From positions 1,612,001-1,676,000 of the forward strand of contig NZ_CP131601.1 in assembly GCF_030685535.1 (NCBI RefSeq): a stretch of 64,000 nt of DNA, read 5' to 3'. This stretch comes from Photobacterium leiognathi. GTDB taxonomy: Bacteria; Pseudomonadota; Gammaproteobacteria; Enterobacterales; Vibrionaceae. Shown piece after piece: positions 1 to 9,057 of this stretch. A program made the position numbers and the translations under genes. Numbering within the stretch: position 1 is the stretch's first letter; every line of letters starts with the position of its first letter. The notes under the pieces are model-generated. The model saw nothing but the letters and a program-made list of their open reading frames with translations. It did no database searches and had not been told where the DNA came from.

Positions 1-955
1 GACCTGCTTTGATTTTACCCATTGCAAGGTTAAACGTGACCGTGTCACTTTCTTGATTTGCTTGCTCACGCATAATTACAGTATCAGCACCTTGTGGTAC
101 AGGGGCACCTGTCATAATGCGTACGGCTTCACCAGCTTGTAGGGTGTTGTCGTAGCTACGGCCCGCCAACACTTGACCTACAACATGGTAGCTTTCACGA
201 TCGAGATCATCGCCACGAATCGCATATCCGTCCATTGCTGAATTGGTATGTTGTGGCACGTTCACTGGCGATAAAATGTCTTGTGCGACAATTTGTCCTA
301 ATGCTTGGTGAAGGCTAACGGACTCGCTGTTGTTTAATGGTTTGATCTGCTCAAGAATTTTTTCACGACCTTGGGCAACCGATAACATGCCAGCTGGATT
401 AATATCGCTACAGCTCAATGTTTGTGCTTCAGGATTTGCACTGTTGTTAGCGTAATCAATAACGAAATCTGTAATTTGGTCAAGATTGTTGATATCCATT
501 TGTGGCAAAGCACTATCTGCAGGGATATTTGCGGCAATGGCAATAATATTAGTGTCTTCTGGATGTAACCAAGGCTTACCGACTTCTTCTCGGTGTAGTT
601 CAATTTTAGGGAAATCGAGCTTTTTAAAACCTTCCACCAAAATTAGATCTAATTGGGTTTGATCTAATTGGCTAAGTAAATAGGGAAGTTGTGCTTCTTC
701 TTCCGGCGTTTCAGTTACTAATGCACGGCGGTAACGTGAAGAAATCAGCATTTGGCTAGCACCTGCTTTACGTAAGCGGTAGCTGTCTTTGCCTTCTTGG
801 TCGATATCAAAATTATGGTGGGCGTGTTTAACCACGGCTACACGCAATCCACGCTCTACTAACTTAGGTAGCATGGCTTCAAGTAACGTGGTTTTTCCGG
901 TACCACTGAAAGCGGCAAAGCCTAATAAAGGTAAAGAAGCGTTAATTTGACTCAT
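1..955 (-). CDS. MobB-MoeA fusion protein, molybdenum cofactor biosynthesis (3' end beyond window)
   Basis: Read on the minus strand from an ATG at 955, the frame stays open to the window edge. The first ~170 codons are MobB-like: a P-loop ([20 protein letters not shown]), then [12 protein letters not shown] and an LILVEGFKK segment. MobB is the GTP-binding adaptor for attaching nucleotide to molybdopterin. The rest is MoeA-like ([37 protein letters not shown]), the enzyme that inserts molybdate into adenylylated molybdopterin. Both domains in one chain is an arrangement known in Vibrionaceae. The gene overlaps the end of mobA by 14 bases, so the two are probably translationally coupled. The MoeA C-terminus lies outside the window. 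Confidence 0.9.
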   Translation of the reverse strand, partial: MSQINASLPLLGFAAFSGTGKTTLLEAMLPKLVERGLRVAVVKHAHHNFDIDQEGKDSYRLRKAGASQMLISSRYRRALVTETPEEEAQLPYLLSQLDQTQLDLILVEGFKKLDFPKIELHREEVGKPWLHPEDTNIIAIAANIPADSALPQMDINNLDQITDFVIDYANNSANPEAQTLSCSDINPAGMLSVAQGREKILEQIKPLNNSESVSLHQALGQIVAQDILSPVNVPQHTNSAMDGYAIRGDDLDRESYHVVGQVLAGRSYDNTLQAGEAVRIMTGAPVPQGADTVIMREQANQESDTVTFNLAMGKIKAG

Positions 956-1535
956 GTAGCACTCCAAATTGAGAGAGTTCTTCAGGGGTATTAAGGTTAA
1001 CGAAGGCATTAGGCTGATCACTAAAATCAACCGTTATCATGTTGCATTGGCGATAGAGTAAGATGATTTTACGATCGCCATTGGCAAGAAAGGCTTCAAG
1101 CTTAGGTAAGATGCGACGATGCATTAACGTCACAACAGGCTGAATATGTTCGCCATTGTGGGCAACGGCAATGTCAGTATTCTCATTACAGGCATTTGCC
1201 ATACGCTTAACTAAATCATGGGGCAGTTGTGGGCAGTCACAAGGGACGAAACCAATCCAATCATTATCAATGGTAGATAAGGCAGCATGCATACCGCCTA
1301 ATGGACCGGGATAGTCTTTAATCTTATCACCAAACACGTTACCAAATTGGGCGTAACGTTCTTGGTTACGATTAGCGTTAATGGTGATATGTGAGGTTTG
1401 TGGCTTAAGCGTTTCGATAACATGTTGAATTAATGGCTTATTAGCCAGCTCTATTAACCCTTTATCATTGCCACCCATGCGGCTGGCTTGACCACCCGCT
1501 AAGATGACCCAATGGGTTTGTTCAGGCGTAGGCAT
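942..1535 (-). CDS. mobA: Molybdenum cofactor guanylyltransferase MobA
   Basis: The protein is about 197 residues and converts Mo-molybdopterin to the guanine dinucleotide form used by formate dehydrogenases. The N-terminus carries the nucleotidyltransferase signature [32 protein letters not shown] and VPCDCPQLP follow, as in the family. The frame is open upstream to 1589, but the ATG at 1535 ([15 protein letters not shown]) puts the GG signature at the usual distance from the start and is preferred. It overlaps the end of the upstream tungstate ATPase gene and the start of the mobB-moeA fusion, which suggests one polycistronic message from tupA onward. Confidence 0.93.
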   Translation of the reverse strand: MPTPEQTHWVILAGGQASRMGGNDKGLIELANKPLIQHVIETLKPQTSHITINANRNQERYAQFGNVFGDKIKDYPGPLGGMHAALSTIDNDWIGFVPCDCPQLPHDLVKRMANACNENTDIAVAHNGEHIQPVVTLMHRRILPKLEAFLANGDRKIILLYRQCNMITVDFSDQPNAFVNLNTPEELSQFGVLHESN

Positions 1536-2232
1536 AGTTATTCTTGCTATCCTTATCTTGTTTAACAAGCTGCAAATCTGCACGCTCAATTAATTTTGTG
1601 TCATTAATTGTCCACTGGCGACGGCATAATGCGGTTAGTTCATTATGCTGGTGGCTAGTGATCACAAGGCTTGAGCCTCGTTCTAATAAATCTTTTGCCA
1701 GTACGACTTGGCGACTGATGGATTCTTTATCCATGCTAGCGCTGGATTCGTCCATCAAGAGTACGCTTGGCTTCAATACCCATGCACGTGCCATCGCAAC
1801 ACGTTGGCGTTCACCGCCAGATAAAACAGAAACATGTTCATCAGCAAGGGTTTCCAATCCTACCATTCTTAGGGCATTAATGGCTTCATTTCGGCGTTGT
1901 TGGCGATCACGAACGATGTATTTTAAGCCATAACAAACATTATCAAACACTGTGCCATCAAACATATATGGTGTTTGGTGCATGTAGATAATACCGTTTT
2001 GGTAACAGCCACCAAACAAACGATTCAACCAATGTTGTTGAGTATTCAGTTTACCTGTTGTCGGTTTTTGTAGCCCTGCAAGCACTTTAAGCAGGGTAGT
2101 TTTGCCTACACCATTATCACAGGTTAAATAGATCGCATCCTGTGGCTCAAGTTTTAACTGAGGAATATGAAAAAGTAAGCGATGTTTAAAACGAACTGAA
2201 AGATCCGTCGCTTCGATTGAAATATGCGTCAT
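1522..2232 (-). CDS. tupC: Tungstate ABC transporter ATP-binding protein TupC
   Basis: This is a 236-residue ABC ATPase. The Walker A is CDNGVGKTT near residues 39-47, with Cys in place of the usual first Gly. It also has a Q-loop glutamine in YMHQTPY, the signature [14 protein letters not shown], Walker [10 protein letters not shown] and an H-loop (VITSHQH). It sits 14 bases after the permease gene and overlaps mobA. Short single-domain ATPases next to a TTTS-motif binding protein are typical of Tup tungstate importers rather than ModC, which carries an extra C-terminal regulatory domain. None is present here. It energises import at the inner membrane. Confidence 0.87.
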   Translation of the reverse strand: MTHISIEATDLSVRFKHRLLFHIPQLKLEPQDAIYLTCDNGVGKTTLLKVLAGLQKPTTGKLNTQQHWLNRLFGGCYQNGIIYMHQTPYMFDGTVFDNVCYGLKYIVRDRQQRRNEAINALRMVGLETLADEHVSVLSGGERQRVAMARAWVLKPSVLLMDESSASMDKESISRQVVLAKDLLERGSSLVITSHQHNELTALCRRQWTINDTKLIERADLQLVKQDKDSKNNYAYA

Positions 2233-2246
2233 ATCAATGCCCCAGC

Positions 2247-2948
2247 TTAGTTGGTACGCAAGTGGGCTTTGCCACGAGAGATTGATAAAATAAAGTTTAG
2301 ACCGAGAGCGAGAATTAATAAGACCATTCCCAAGGCGACACCTTGTGCAAACGCACCTTTAGAGCTTTCCAATGCAATGGCTGTCGGAATATTTCGTGTT
2401 GAATTTAAAATGTTGCCACCGACCATCATCGAACAACCTACCTCTGTAATAATGCGGCTGAATGAAGCGACAATTGCGGCTAGTAAAGGAAACTGGCTTT
2501 CCCACATTAGGCTCATTAATGCGCGTGGATAACTCGCACCTAAAGATATCGCGGTTTCCCATGCTCGACGATCGCTGTTTTGAAACGCAGCATGCATCAT
2601 CGAAATTAAAATAGGTAAACAAATTAAGATCTGTCCTAACACCATGGCTCGTTGAGTAAACAACATTTGCCAATCGCCTAATGGACCAGAGCGAGATAGC
2701 AACATATAAAGCAATAAGCCAATCACAACAGTGGGTACAGATTGCAGTGTATTGATAAAAGAAAGTGTAAGCCAACGGCCTGGGAATTTCCCGTAGGCAA
2801 GAGTGAAGGCAATCAGTAAAGAGGGGATCAATACAATCGCAATAGCTAAAAGAGAGACAGAAAAAGAGACACCCACAATGCCCCATAGCGCACTATCACC
2901 ACTAAAGAGAAGTTGAACTGCTTGTTGCGTTGTCTGCCAAATATTCAT
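2247..2948 (-). CDS. tupB: Tungstate ABC transporter permease TupB
   Basis: This 233-residue inner-membrane permease has about five or six hydrophobic segments and the ABC-permease coupling loop (AWETAISLGASYPRALMSL, the EAA-type motif). It lies between the binding-protein gene and the ATPase gene on the same strand. A long inverted repeat occupies the gap to tupA and may set relative expression. Assignment to tungstate rather than molybdate rests on the neighbouring TTTS-type binding protein and the formate dehydrogenase setting. It is not shown by the permease itself. Confidence 0.87.
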   Translation of the reverse strand: MNIWQTTQQAVQLLFSGDSALWGIVGVSFSVSLLAIAIVLIPSLLIAFTLAYGKFPGRWLTLSFINTLQSVPTVVIGLLLYMLLSRSGPLGDWQMLFTQRAMVLGQILICLPILISMMHAAFQNSDRRAWETAISLGASYPRALMSLMWESQFPLLAAIVASFSRIITEVGCSMMVGGNILNSTRNIPTAIALESSKGAFAQGVALGMVLLILALGLNFILSISRGKAHLRTN

Positions 2949-2975
2949 TGTGATTTTTATCTATTATTTAACTGG

Positions 2976-3043
2976 TTACGCCGAACACATCCTTGGTTAA
3001 TTATAACAGAAGCTATAACTAAGCAGGATAGTGTTCGGCGTAA
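2976..3043. repeat. Long inverted repeat between tupB and tupA
   Basis: The arms TTACGCCGAACAC (2976-2988) and GTGTTCGGCGTAA (3031-3043) are perfectly complementary over 13 bp. Pairing continues inward with small bulges (ATCCT against AGGAT, then TTAATTATAAC against GCTATAACTAA), so nearly the whole 68 bases can fold. There is no T-run after it, so a full terminator is unlikely. In the tupABC transcript it would sit just after tupA. Such structures can protect the upstream message and raise binding-protein output. It could instead be a small mobile repeat. Confidence 0.7.
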
Positions 3044-3073
3044 ATAACTACAAAGCCGAATTAACGGAATGAA

Positions 3074-3895
3074 TTACTGTGTGATTGCATCAGCAACGAA
3101 TAGCTGCTGACCGTGACGCTGGTAATCATTGATCATAGTTTGTGCTTTAGAGTTCACTAACCAATCGCTGAATGTTTTCGCACCTTGGTAGTTAATATTT
3201 GGGTAACGGCTTGGGTTAACCAAAATAACTTGGTAAGGGTTAAATAGACGCTTGTCACCTTGAACCATGATTTCTAGGCTTAGTTTGTTTTCATAAGCAA
3301 GCCATGTACCACGGTCAGTCAGTGTGTAAGCTTGTAGCTCAGACGCCATGTTTAGCGTAGGACCCATACCTTGACCTACTGCTTTGTAGCCACCGAAGTT
3401 TGGTTCCATTTTAGTTTGAGCCCAAAGGTTCAGCTCTTTTTTATTGGTGCCAGAGTCATCACCACGAGAAACGAATACTGAATCGGTTTCAGCAATTTTT
3501 ACTAATGCATCAGCAACATCTTTGTCGCCTTTGATTTTTGCAGGATCGCTTTTCGGACCAACAAGTACAAAATCGTTGTGCATTAATTTACGAGGAAGGA
3601 CACCAAAGCCGCCATCAACGAATTTTGCTTCTGCTTTAGGTGCGTGAGTCATCACCAAATCCACATCACCATTTTCGCCCATACGTAATGCTTTACCTGT
3701 AACGGCAGCTAACACTTCAACAGTGTAACCAGTGTCTTTTTTAAATGCTGGTAGAAGGTAATCAAGTAGACCTGAATGGTAAGTACTTGTTGTTGTTGCT
3801 AGGCGAATAGTTTTGTTGTCGTTGTTATCTGCTGCATGACATAGGCTCGCTGTTGCAAGACCTAGGATAACCAAACTTGTTTTCAAAAAGTTCAT
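3074..3895 (-). CDS. tupA: Tungstate-binding periplasmic protein TupA
   Basis: The protein has 273 residues. A Sec signal peptide (MNFLKTSLVILGLATASLCHA) has a likely cleavage site after CHA. The mature protein begins with IRLATTTSTYHSGLLDYLLP; the TTTS motif is a recognised oxyanion ligand in TupA-type tungstate receptors. VSRGDDSGTNKKE around residues 140-152 is the second family hallmark. The protein delivers tungstate (possibly molybdate) to TupBC. A sigma-54-type promoter lies about 80 bases upstream, and a shared dyad lies further upstream between it and the divergent activator gene. Confidence 0.92.
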   Translation of the reverse strand: MNFLKTSLVILGLATASLCHAADNNDNKTIRLATTTSTYHSGLLDYLLPAFKKDTGYTVEVLAAVTGKALRMGENGDVDLVMTHAPKAEAKFVDGGFGVLPRKLMHNDFVLVGPKSDPAKIKGDKDVADALVKIAETDSVFVSRGDDSGTNKKELNLWAQTKMEPNFGGYKAVGQGMGPTLNMASELQAYTLTDRGTWLAYENKLSLEIMVQGDKRLFNPYQVILVNPSRYPNINYQGAKTFSDWLVNSKAQTMINDYQRHGQQLFVADAITQ

Positions 3896-3974
3896 AAAGT
3901 GTTAGACCCAAAATGTAAGTAAAAAAAGAAACAGGCGGGATATATTGTTCCCTAAAACGCTTATGCGCTTGTAA

Positions 3975-3989
3975 GCAAATAAAATGCCA
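3975..3989 (-). promoter_or_regulatory. Candidate sigma-54 promoter of tupA
   Basis: On the minus strand the sequence reads TGGCATTTTATTTGCT. This gives GG, ten bases, then GC, the invariant spacing of the -24/-12 promoter (consensus TGGCACG-N4-TTGCA/T). Transcription would begin near 3963, leaving a leader of about 68 bases before tupA. A sigma-54 activator is encoded divergently at 4161. Seen by eye, not scored. Confidence 0.72.
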
Positions 3990-4115
3990 GTTTGATTAAT
4001 CTTTGTATTATCTATTTCTGCCTGGCCTAATATCTTGATTATAAAGTGCTATTTTTAATTCTTGGTTTAGTGTCAACAAACATGCCGAAATCTACTTTGA
4101 CTTTATTGTCTAGGG

Positions 4116-4132
4116 TGAGACAAAATGTCGCA
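4116..4132. promoter_or_regulatory. Candidate activator-binding dyad (site A)
   Basis: TGAGACAAAATGTCGCA is a near-palindrome (TGAGACA, three bases, TGTCGCA). It closely resembles the two dyads at 13534 and 13566 upstream of another sigma-54 promoter. It lies about 130 bases upstream of the tupA -24 element, a usual enhancer distance, and 29 bases before the activator's own ATG, so autoregulation is also possible. Confidence 0.6.
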
Positions 4133-4160
4133 TCTTTATCATGGGTAATAATGTCTCTAT

Positions 4161-5621
4161 ATGTCTGATCTTGAATTAAATGCGCCGTGGACAGCTGTTT
4201 CTGTATTGGTTGTTGATGATGAACCGGGTATGCGTGCCATCTTAAAAAAAGCCTTAAGTAAAAAATTCGCCCAAGTAGATACTGCAGGCAGTATTGAAGA
4301 AGCGGAAGAAATTCGTAAACGCTGTCATTTTGATTTATTGATCGTTGATATTAATTTGCCGGGGCGTTCAGGCATTGATTGGCATGAAGCATTTGATCCT
4401 ACCACACGCCGTAGTGATGTGATCTTTATGACAGGTTATGCGGATTTAGAAATGGCGATTCAAGCACTTCGTGCGGGTGCCTCTGATTTTATTTTAAAAC
4501 CGTTCAATCTTGAGCAAATGATGCAATCGGTGAGTCGTTGTATTGAGCGTCGTTTAGTAGAGCGCCAAAACTTTGCTTTGCAACGCGATGTTGAGCGTAG
4601 CTATCCTGTCGATATCATCGGCGATGCTGAAAGTACCCAGCGAATGAAAAAGATGATAGCCCAAGTTGCACCTTCTGTTGCTGCGGTATTAGTGGAAGGT
4701 GAATCAGGCACGGGTAAAGAGCTGGTGGCACGTGCACTTCACCAACTGAGTAAACGTACAGGTCCTTTTGTTCCTCTTAACTGTGGTGCGATTGCCCCTG
4801 ATTTGTTGGAAAGTGAATTATTTGGTCACGTATCTGGTGCGTTTACTGGGGCGAAGAAAGGTCGTGATGGTTTATTCCGTGTTGCGAATAACGGCACACT
4901 GTTTTTAGATGAAATTGGTGAAATGCCATTGTCTATGCAGTCATCACTGTTACGTGCATTAGAGCAAAAAGCTATTCGTCCGGTTGGTGCTGAACGTGAA
5001 GTACAGGTTGATGTTCGTATTGTAGCGGCAACAAACCGAAACCTTAAAAAAGAAGTGGAAGAAGGGCGTTTCCGCCAAGATCTGTATTACCGTCTTAACG
5101 TATTAACCATTGAACTGCCTGCATTACGTGAACGTGTAGAAGATATTCCAGCTTTAGCGCATCACTTTACGCAACAGCTTTCTAAAGATTTAGGCATGAA
5201 GCCGATCAATTGGACTCATGAAGATATTCTTGCCATGCAAGCGTACCAGTGGCCGGGTAATATTCGTGAATTACGTAATATGATGGAACGCTGTATTCTG
5301 CTTGGTAAATCGCCTGCTGAATATTGGCAAGAATTAAATGGTGATGCACCAGTGCTTTCTGCTGAAGATACTTCGAACCAAACCAGTGTTTCTGGAAATG
5401 GTGATGATAAACGTCCGTGTCAGTGTCATGAAGATGGACAAGAACAATATTGTTACCCGACTGATTGGACACTTAAAGATGTTGAGAAAGCTCATATCAT
5501 GCAGGTGGTTGACTCCCATGAAGGCAATAAGTCAGCGGCAGCGCGTCAGCTAGGTGTGGCACGTAAAACATTAGAGCGTAAATACAAAGAATGGGCTGAA
5601 GAGTCGGCATCATGCGAATAA
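4161..5621 (+). CDS. Sigma-54-dependent response regulator of the tungstate/formate dehydrogenase locus
   Basis: The protein has 486 residues. An N-terminal receiver domain (VLVVDDEPGM; phospho-acceptor Asp63 in LLIVDINLPG; Lys113) is followed by an AAA+ sigma-54 interaction domain. This has Walker A GESGTGKE at about 180-187, GAFTGA at 226-231 and Walker B TLFLDEIGE near 246-254. The C-terminus is a Fis-type HTH (NKSAAARQLGVARKTLERKYKEW). Between AAA+ and HTH lies an unusual Cys-rich linker, C420-Q-C-H423 and C431. The kinase gene begins in its last codons, so the two form an operon. It is the obvious activator for the sigma-54-type promoters at 3975, 12235 and 13651. V. cholerae has an equivalent next to its tup and fdh genes, to my recollection. 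Confidence 0.93.
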   Translation: MSDLELNAPWTAVSVLVVDDEPGMRAILKKALSKKFAQVDTAGSIEEAEEIRKRCHFDLLIVDINLPGRSGIDWHEAFDPTTRRSDVIFMTGYADLEMAIQALRAGASDFILKPFNLEQMMQSVSRCIERRLVERQNFALQRDVERSYPVDIIGDAESTQRMKKMIAQVAPSVAAVLVEGESGTGKELVARALHQLSKRTGPFVPLNCGAIAPDLLESELFGHVSGAFTGAKKGRDGLFRVANNGTLFLDEIGEMPLSMQSSLLRALEQKAIRPVGAEREVQVDVRIVAATNRNLKKEVEEGRFRQDLYYRLNVLTIELPALRERVEDIPALAHHFTQQLSKDLGMKPINWTHEDILAMQAYQWPGNIRELRNMMERCILLGKSPAEYWQELNGDAPVLSAEDTSNQTSVSGNGDDKRPCQCHEDGQEQYCYPTDWTLKDVEKAHIMQVVDSHEGNKSAAARQLGVARKTLERKYKEWAEESASCE

Positions 5622-7675
5622 CCAAAGCCTTAATTCATCCTAAAGCCTTTATCTTATTATGGCTGCGTCGATTTCGTACCATGGTGCGTTATCGTCTGTT
5701 GGTGCTGACATCCGTTCCTATCGTTATTACGTTGTTTGCCTTGATCGGCTTAACCTTTTATTGGACGGTTACTTATACTTGGCAAAACGCCTTGATGAAT
5801 GTTCGTGCTGACTTAGCGGTAGCTCATCACAGTATGGAGCTATTGCAGAAAGAGCAACGCATGGAATTGCATTCAATGGCATCTTCTTATGATTTTCAGT
5901 ATCGCTTACGTTTTGATGAGTCAACACTAAGCAGTTGGGTACGTACTGAAAACAAGCAATATAAGTTGGACTTTATTGTGCTCCATCCAGCTTCTGCTCT
6001 GGGTGAGTTTTCAAAACATGAACGCCATTTATTAATGGAAGGAAAAGAGCAAACTTTCTTCCAAGTATTAGATAGCAGAGAGCTCAGCGCCTTAAACCCA
6101 GATTTGCCTGCTCGCGCTCAAGTTCCACTGCTTAAAGAGCATAAAATTGAACGTAAAGGTTTAGTTAGCCGTAGTTTGATCCCGATTTTTAATGAAGAAG
6201 GACAACTCCAGTGGATCCTTGATGGCGGTATTCTGCTGAATAACAGTACGTCGCTGGTGGATCGTATTCGTGACTTAGTATTTGCAGCGAATACCTTGCC
6301 TGATGGCAGTATCGGCACTGTGACTATTTTCATGAATGATATTCGTATCAGTACTAACGTGCCGCTTGATAGTAAAAACCGAGCTGGGCGTGCTATTGGT
6401 ACTCGTGTTTCTGATGAAGTGAGTAATGAAGTACTCAAGTTTGGTAAAACATGGGTCGATCGTGCTTATGTTTACGATAGTTGGTATGTCTCTGCTTACG
6501 AGCCTTTGCGTGATAACAAGGGCGACGTGATCGGAATGCTTTATGCTGGCTATTTGCAATGATTACTGATCAAAACCTTCTTAACCAATATTATTGAGTT
6601 AGGTGTTGGTATTGTTTTGGTTCTGCTTATATCAGGGATTTTGGTATACCGAGGATCTCGTGATCTGTTTCTACCTATTGAAAAAATTTACCACGTTGCG
6701 AAATCCGTCCAAATGGGACTGGATCGTCGAGTTGGTAAATTAGATGTGTATCCTGATCACGAACTGCAAATTCTTGGCAATCAGTTCGATACCATGTTGG
6801 ATCAGCTTGAGCAGCGAAACCAAGCGATCAAACAAGCAGCATTAGAGCTTGAAGAGAAAGTAGAGCAACGTACCCATAGCTTACATCAGAAAACAGAAGA
6901 GCTTGAAAAGCATATTAAGCTATTGAACCAAGCCCGCTCTAAGCTGGTGGTTAGTGAAAAACTTGCCGCACTTGGTGAACTCACTGCAGGTATTGCCCAT
7001 GAAATTAATAATCCATTAGGGGTTATTTTGGGTAATGTCGAGTTGATCCAATTTGAACTTGGCGATAATACGGTTCAGGTACAAGAAGAATTAGATGCGA
7101 TTCATGCTCAGATCGATCGTATTCGTAATATCACACGAAGCTTGCTACAATACAGTCGCCAAGGTGGTGTACAGAATGAAGTGACATGGCATCACTTAAA
7201 TCAGATCGTCGAAGAGAGCCTAACTTTGGTTCGCTCGGGTACGAAAAAAATGGATGTGGAATTTGATGTCGATCTGCAAGCGAAATGCAGTGTAGAGGTT
7301 AATCGTCACCAACTGTTGCAAGTGCTCGTCAATCTACAAATGAATGGTATTCATGCGATGGACGACCAAGGGCGCTTAAGTATCAAAACGCAGGATTGGA
7401 TTGATGATTCAAACCAAGTATTAGGCGCAATAGTTAAAATTGTCGATCATGGTTGTGGTATTCCCAAAGAAAACCTAGAGCGTATCTTTGATCCGTTCTT
7501 TACCACTCGTCGCTCTGGAACTGGACTTGGGTTATCAGTTAGTCAAAGTTTGATTGAAGATATTGGCGGTGAAATTGAAGTGGATTCTGAAGTGGGGAAA
7601 GGCACAACATTTACCGTCTACTTGAGACAGAAAATTCCAGCTAATCATGATTTGGAATTGATGGTTATGTCGTAA
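5612..7675 (+). pseudogene. Sensor histidine kinase partner of the sigma-54 regulator, interrupted by an in-frame TGA
   Basis: One reading frame runs from 5612 to 7675 (687 residues) except for a TGA at 6560-6562, codon 317. Before it: a first membrane segment (about residues 29-52) and a single-Cache-like periplasmic sensor ending GDVIGMLYAGYLQ. After it: a second membrane segment (IELGVGIVLVLLISGILVY), a HAMP-like stretch, a coiled coil, HisKA with His463 (LTAGIAHEINNPLG), and HATPase motifs (DHGCGIPKENL, GTGLGLS). The TGA falls exactly between sensor and second TM. No good ATG with a ribosome site follows closely, so the kinase half would hardly be made alone. TGA may replace a Trp codon TGG. 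True nonsense mutation, sequencing error and readthrough cannot be separated here. It overlaps the regulator gene by 10 bases. Confidence 0.85.
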
Positions 7676-7697
7676 GTTTGTCTTAGTTCATCATGTT

Positions 7698-7752
7698 AAA
7701 AGCCCCTTGGTATTTCTCTGATATAAGTGAAAATACCAAGGGGCTTTTTTAT
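7698..7752. terminator. Rho-independent terminator after the sensor kinase
   Basis: AAAAGCCCCTTGGTATTT pairs with AAATACCAAGGGGCTTTT around a short loop, with a T-run on the + strand and A-run on the other side. It can stop both the kinase operon and the small minus-strand gene at 7774-7875. Confidence 0.9.
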
Positions 7753-7773
7753 TGTTTGTACATAAAGAAAAAA

Positions 7774-7875
7774 TTACATAATAGATAAGCCTACAATTAG
7801 GAAGGCTGTTGCGGTGAGAGATATGCGGGTAATTAAGCCTAAATGGGTAGGGTTGATCATTTCTTGATGCTGCAT
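7774..7875 (-). CDS. Small predicted membrane peptide, 33 residues
   Basis: An ATG at 7875 follows a strong ribosome-binding site (AAGGAGCGCCT, AGGAG 6-7 bases before ATG) and opens 33 codons ending TAA at 7774. The product starts MQHQEMINPTHLGLITR and continues into a hydrophobic stretch (ISLTATAFLIVGLSIM) long enough to cross the membrane once. It is followed by the strong bidirectional terminator. No family is recognised. The ribosome site, length and hydrophobic end resemble small single-span membrane proteins of enteric bacteria and vibrios. Convergent to the kinase gene; nothing links it functionally to its neighbours. Confidence 0.6.
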   Translation of the reverse strand: MQHQEMINPTHLGLITRISLTATAFLIVGLSIM

Positions 7876-8106
7876 AGGCGCTCCTTATCATTAACTGTAT
7901 TTTAAGCATAGTCGATATGGAAAAATATTGGCGTTTTATTGTTATAAAATAAGAAGCTATAACTACTTTTAACAATAAAGTGAGCTCAAGATCAAAATTG
8001 AAGGGCTTTGCTTAGGTTATGTTGAATAAAACGTGCGTTAAAACTGACAAGACATTTGCTTAGGTTATTTGAGCTATTACGAGGCTAGATACCGATTTTA
8101 GAGACA

Positions 8107-8137
8107 AAAAAGCCAGCAATAAGATGCTGGCTTTTTC
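8107..8137. terminator. Terminator downstream of pbpG
   Basis: AAAAAGCCAGC and GCTGGCTTTTT form a stem around AATAAGAT. It lies 24 bases beyond the pbpG stop codon on the minus strand, with T-runs in both directions. Confidence 0.85.
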
Positions 8138-8160
8138 GCTTTCATAACTAACAATAAAGA

Positions 8161-9057
8161 TTATTGCGTTAATTCTTTCAGTTTTTTCTGTTGGTAGTAT
8201 TTTGCATCAGCAGTGATAGGCTTGCTTTTACCTGTCTGTAGCCATTGCTTAATACGGCCTGCATCACCAATCGGTGTTAGCTTACCTTGCGAATCAAGCA
8301 TCACCATCAGGATTTTCTTACCATCAATTGTCGTTACCATACCTAGACAGCGACCAGCTTCATCAAGGAAACCTGTTTTAGTTACATTGACAGTCCACTT
8401 TTTACCACGTGCTAGTGCGTTAGTGTTGGTGTAACCCAGTTTGTAGTTAGGCTTACCAAAGTAAGCTGTATGTACTGGCGTTGTACTGTACTTACGAATT
8501 TCAGGGTATTTGTAAGCAGCACGTACCATTTTAGCAACGTCAGAAGCAGTAGAACGGTTGTGTGGGTCAAGACCTGAACTGTCAACGAAATGCGTATTCG
8601 TCATACCTAGAGATTTCGCTTTACGGTTCATTGCTTTGATAAATGCTTTATAACCACCAGGGTAGTTACCTGCTAGGGTAGCAGCGGCAAGGTTTTCAGA
8701 AGACATTAGCGCAATGTGGATGGTTTCACCACGACTTAATGTAGAACCCATACGGATACGTGTGTAAGTGTTGTACATACGTTTTTTATCAGTAGGGGTG
8801 AAAGTCAGTTTTTCGTTTAAAGGCAATTTTGCATCTAGCGTAACCATTGCAGTCATCAGTTTAGTTAACGACGCAATCGGCATTTTTACATTAGCGTTCT
8901 TCTTGTACAGCGTTTTGCCTGTATTCAAGTCAATTACATAATTACTCACTGATGCTGTTTGTAACTTGTTAGGATCCAGCTTACTGGTATTGATGCTAGC
9001 GACGGAAGAAAAGCTAATACTAGCAAGGGTAAAAAACAGAATGAAAGCGTTACGCAC
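8161..9057 (-). CDS. pbpG: D-alanyl-D-alanine endopeptidase PbpG (PBP7 family)
   Basis: A 298-residue periplasmic serine peptidase of the penicillin-binding protein S11 family, which cuts DD-cross-links in peptidoglycan. A signal peptide (about residues 1-20) is followed by the catalytic triad motifs: SxxK in PIASLTKLMTA, SxN in MSSENLAA and KTG in VTKTGFLDEAG. The short length and lack of a C-terminal amphipathic anchor domain separate it from DacA, which is present at 38478. It is a single gene with its own terminator. Confidence 0.92.
   Translation of the reverse strand: MRNAFILFFTLASISFSSVASINTSKLDPNKLQTASVSNYVIDLNTGKTLYKKNANVKMPIASLTKLMTAMVTLDAKLPLNEKLTFTPTDKKRMYNTYTRIRMGSTLSRGETIHIALMSSENLAAATLAGNYPGGYKAFIKAMNRKAKSLGMTNTHFVDSSGLDPHNRSTASDVAKMVRAAYKYPEIRKYSTTPVHTAYFGKPNYKLGYTNTNALARGKKWTVNVTKTGFLDEAGRCLGMVTTIDGKKILMVMLDSQGKLTPIGDAGRIKQWLQTGKSKPITADAKYYQQKKLKELTQ

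Noticed and set aside
1544..1933. 129-codon plus-strand ORF opposite tupC
   Set aside because: Antisense shadow of the ABC ATPase gene.
7691..7975. 94-codon minus-strand ORF
   Set aside because: It runs through the terminator stem and overlaps the better-supported 33-codon gene in another frame.
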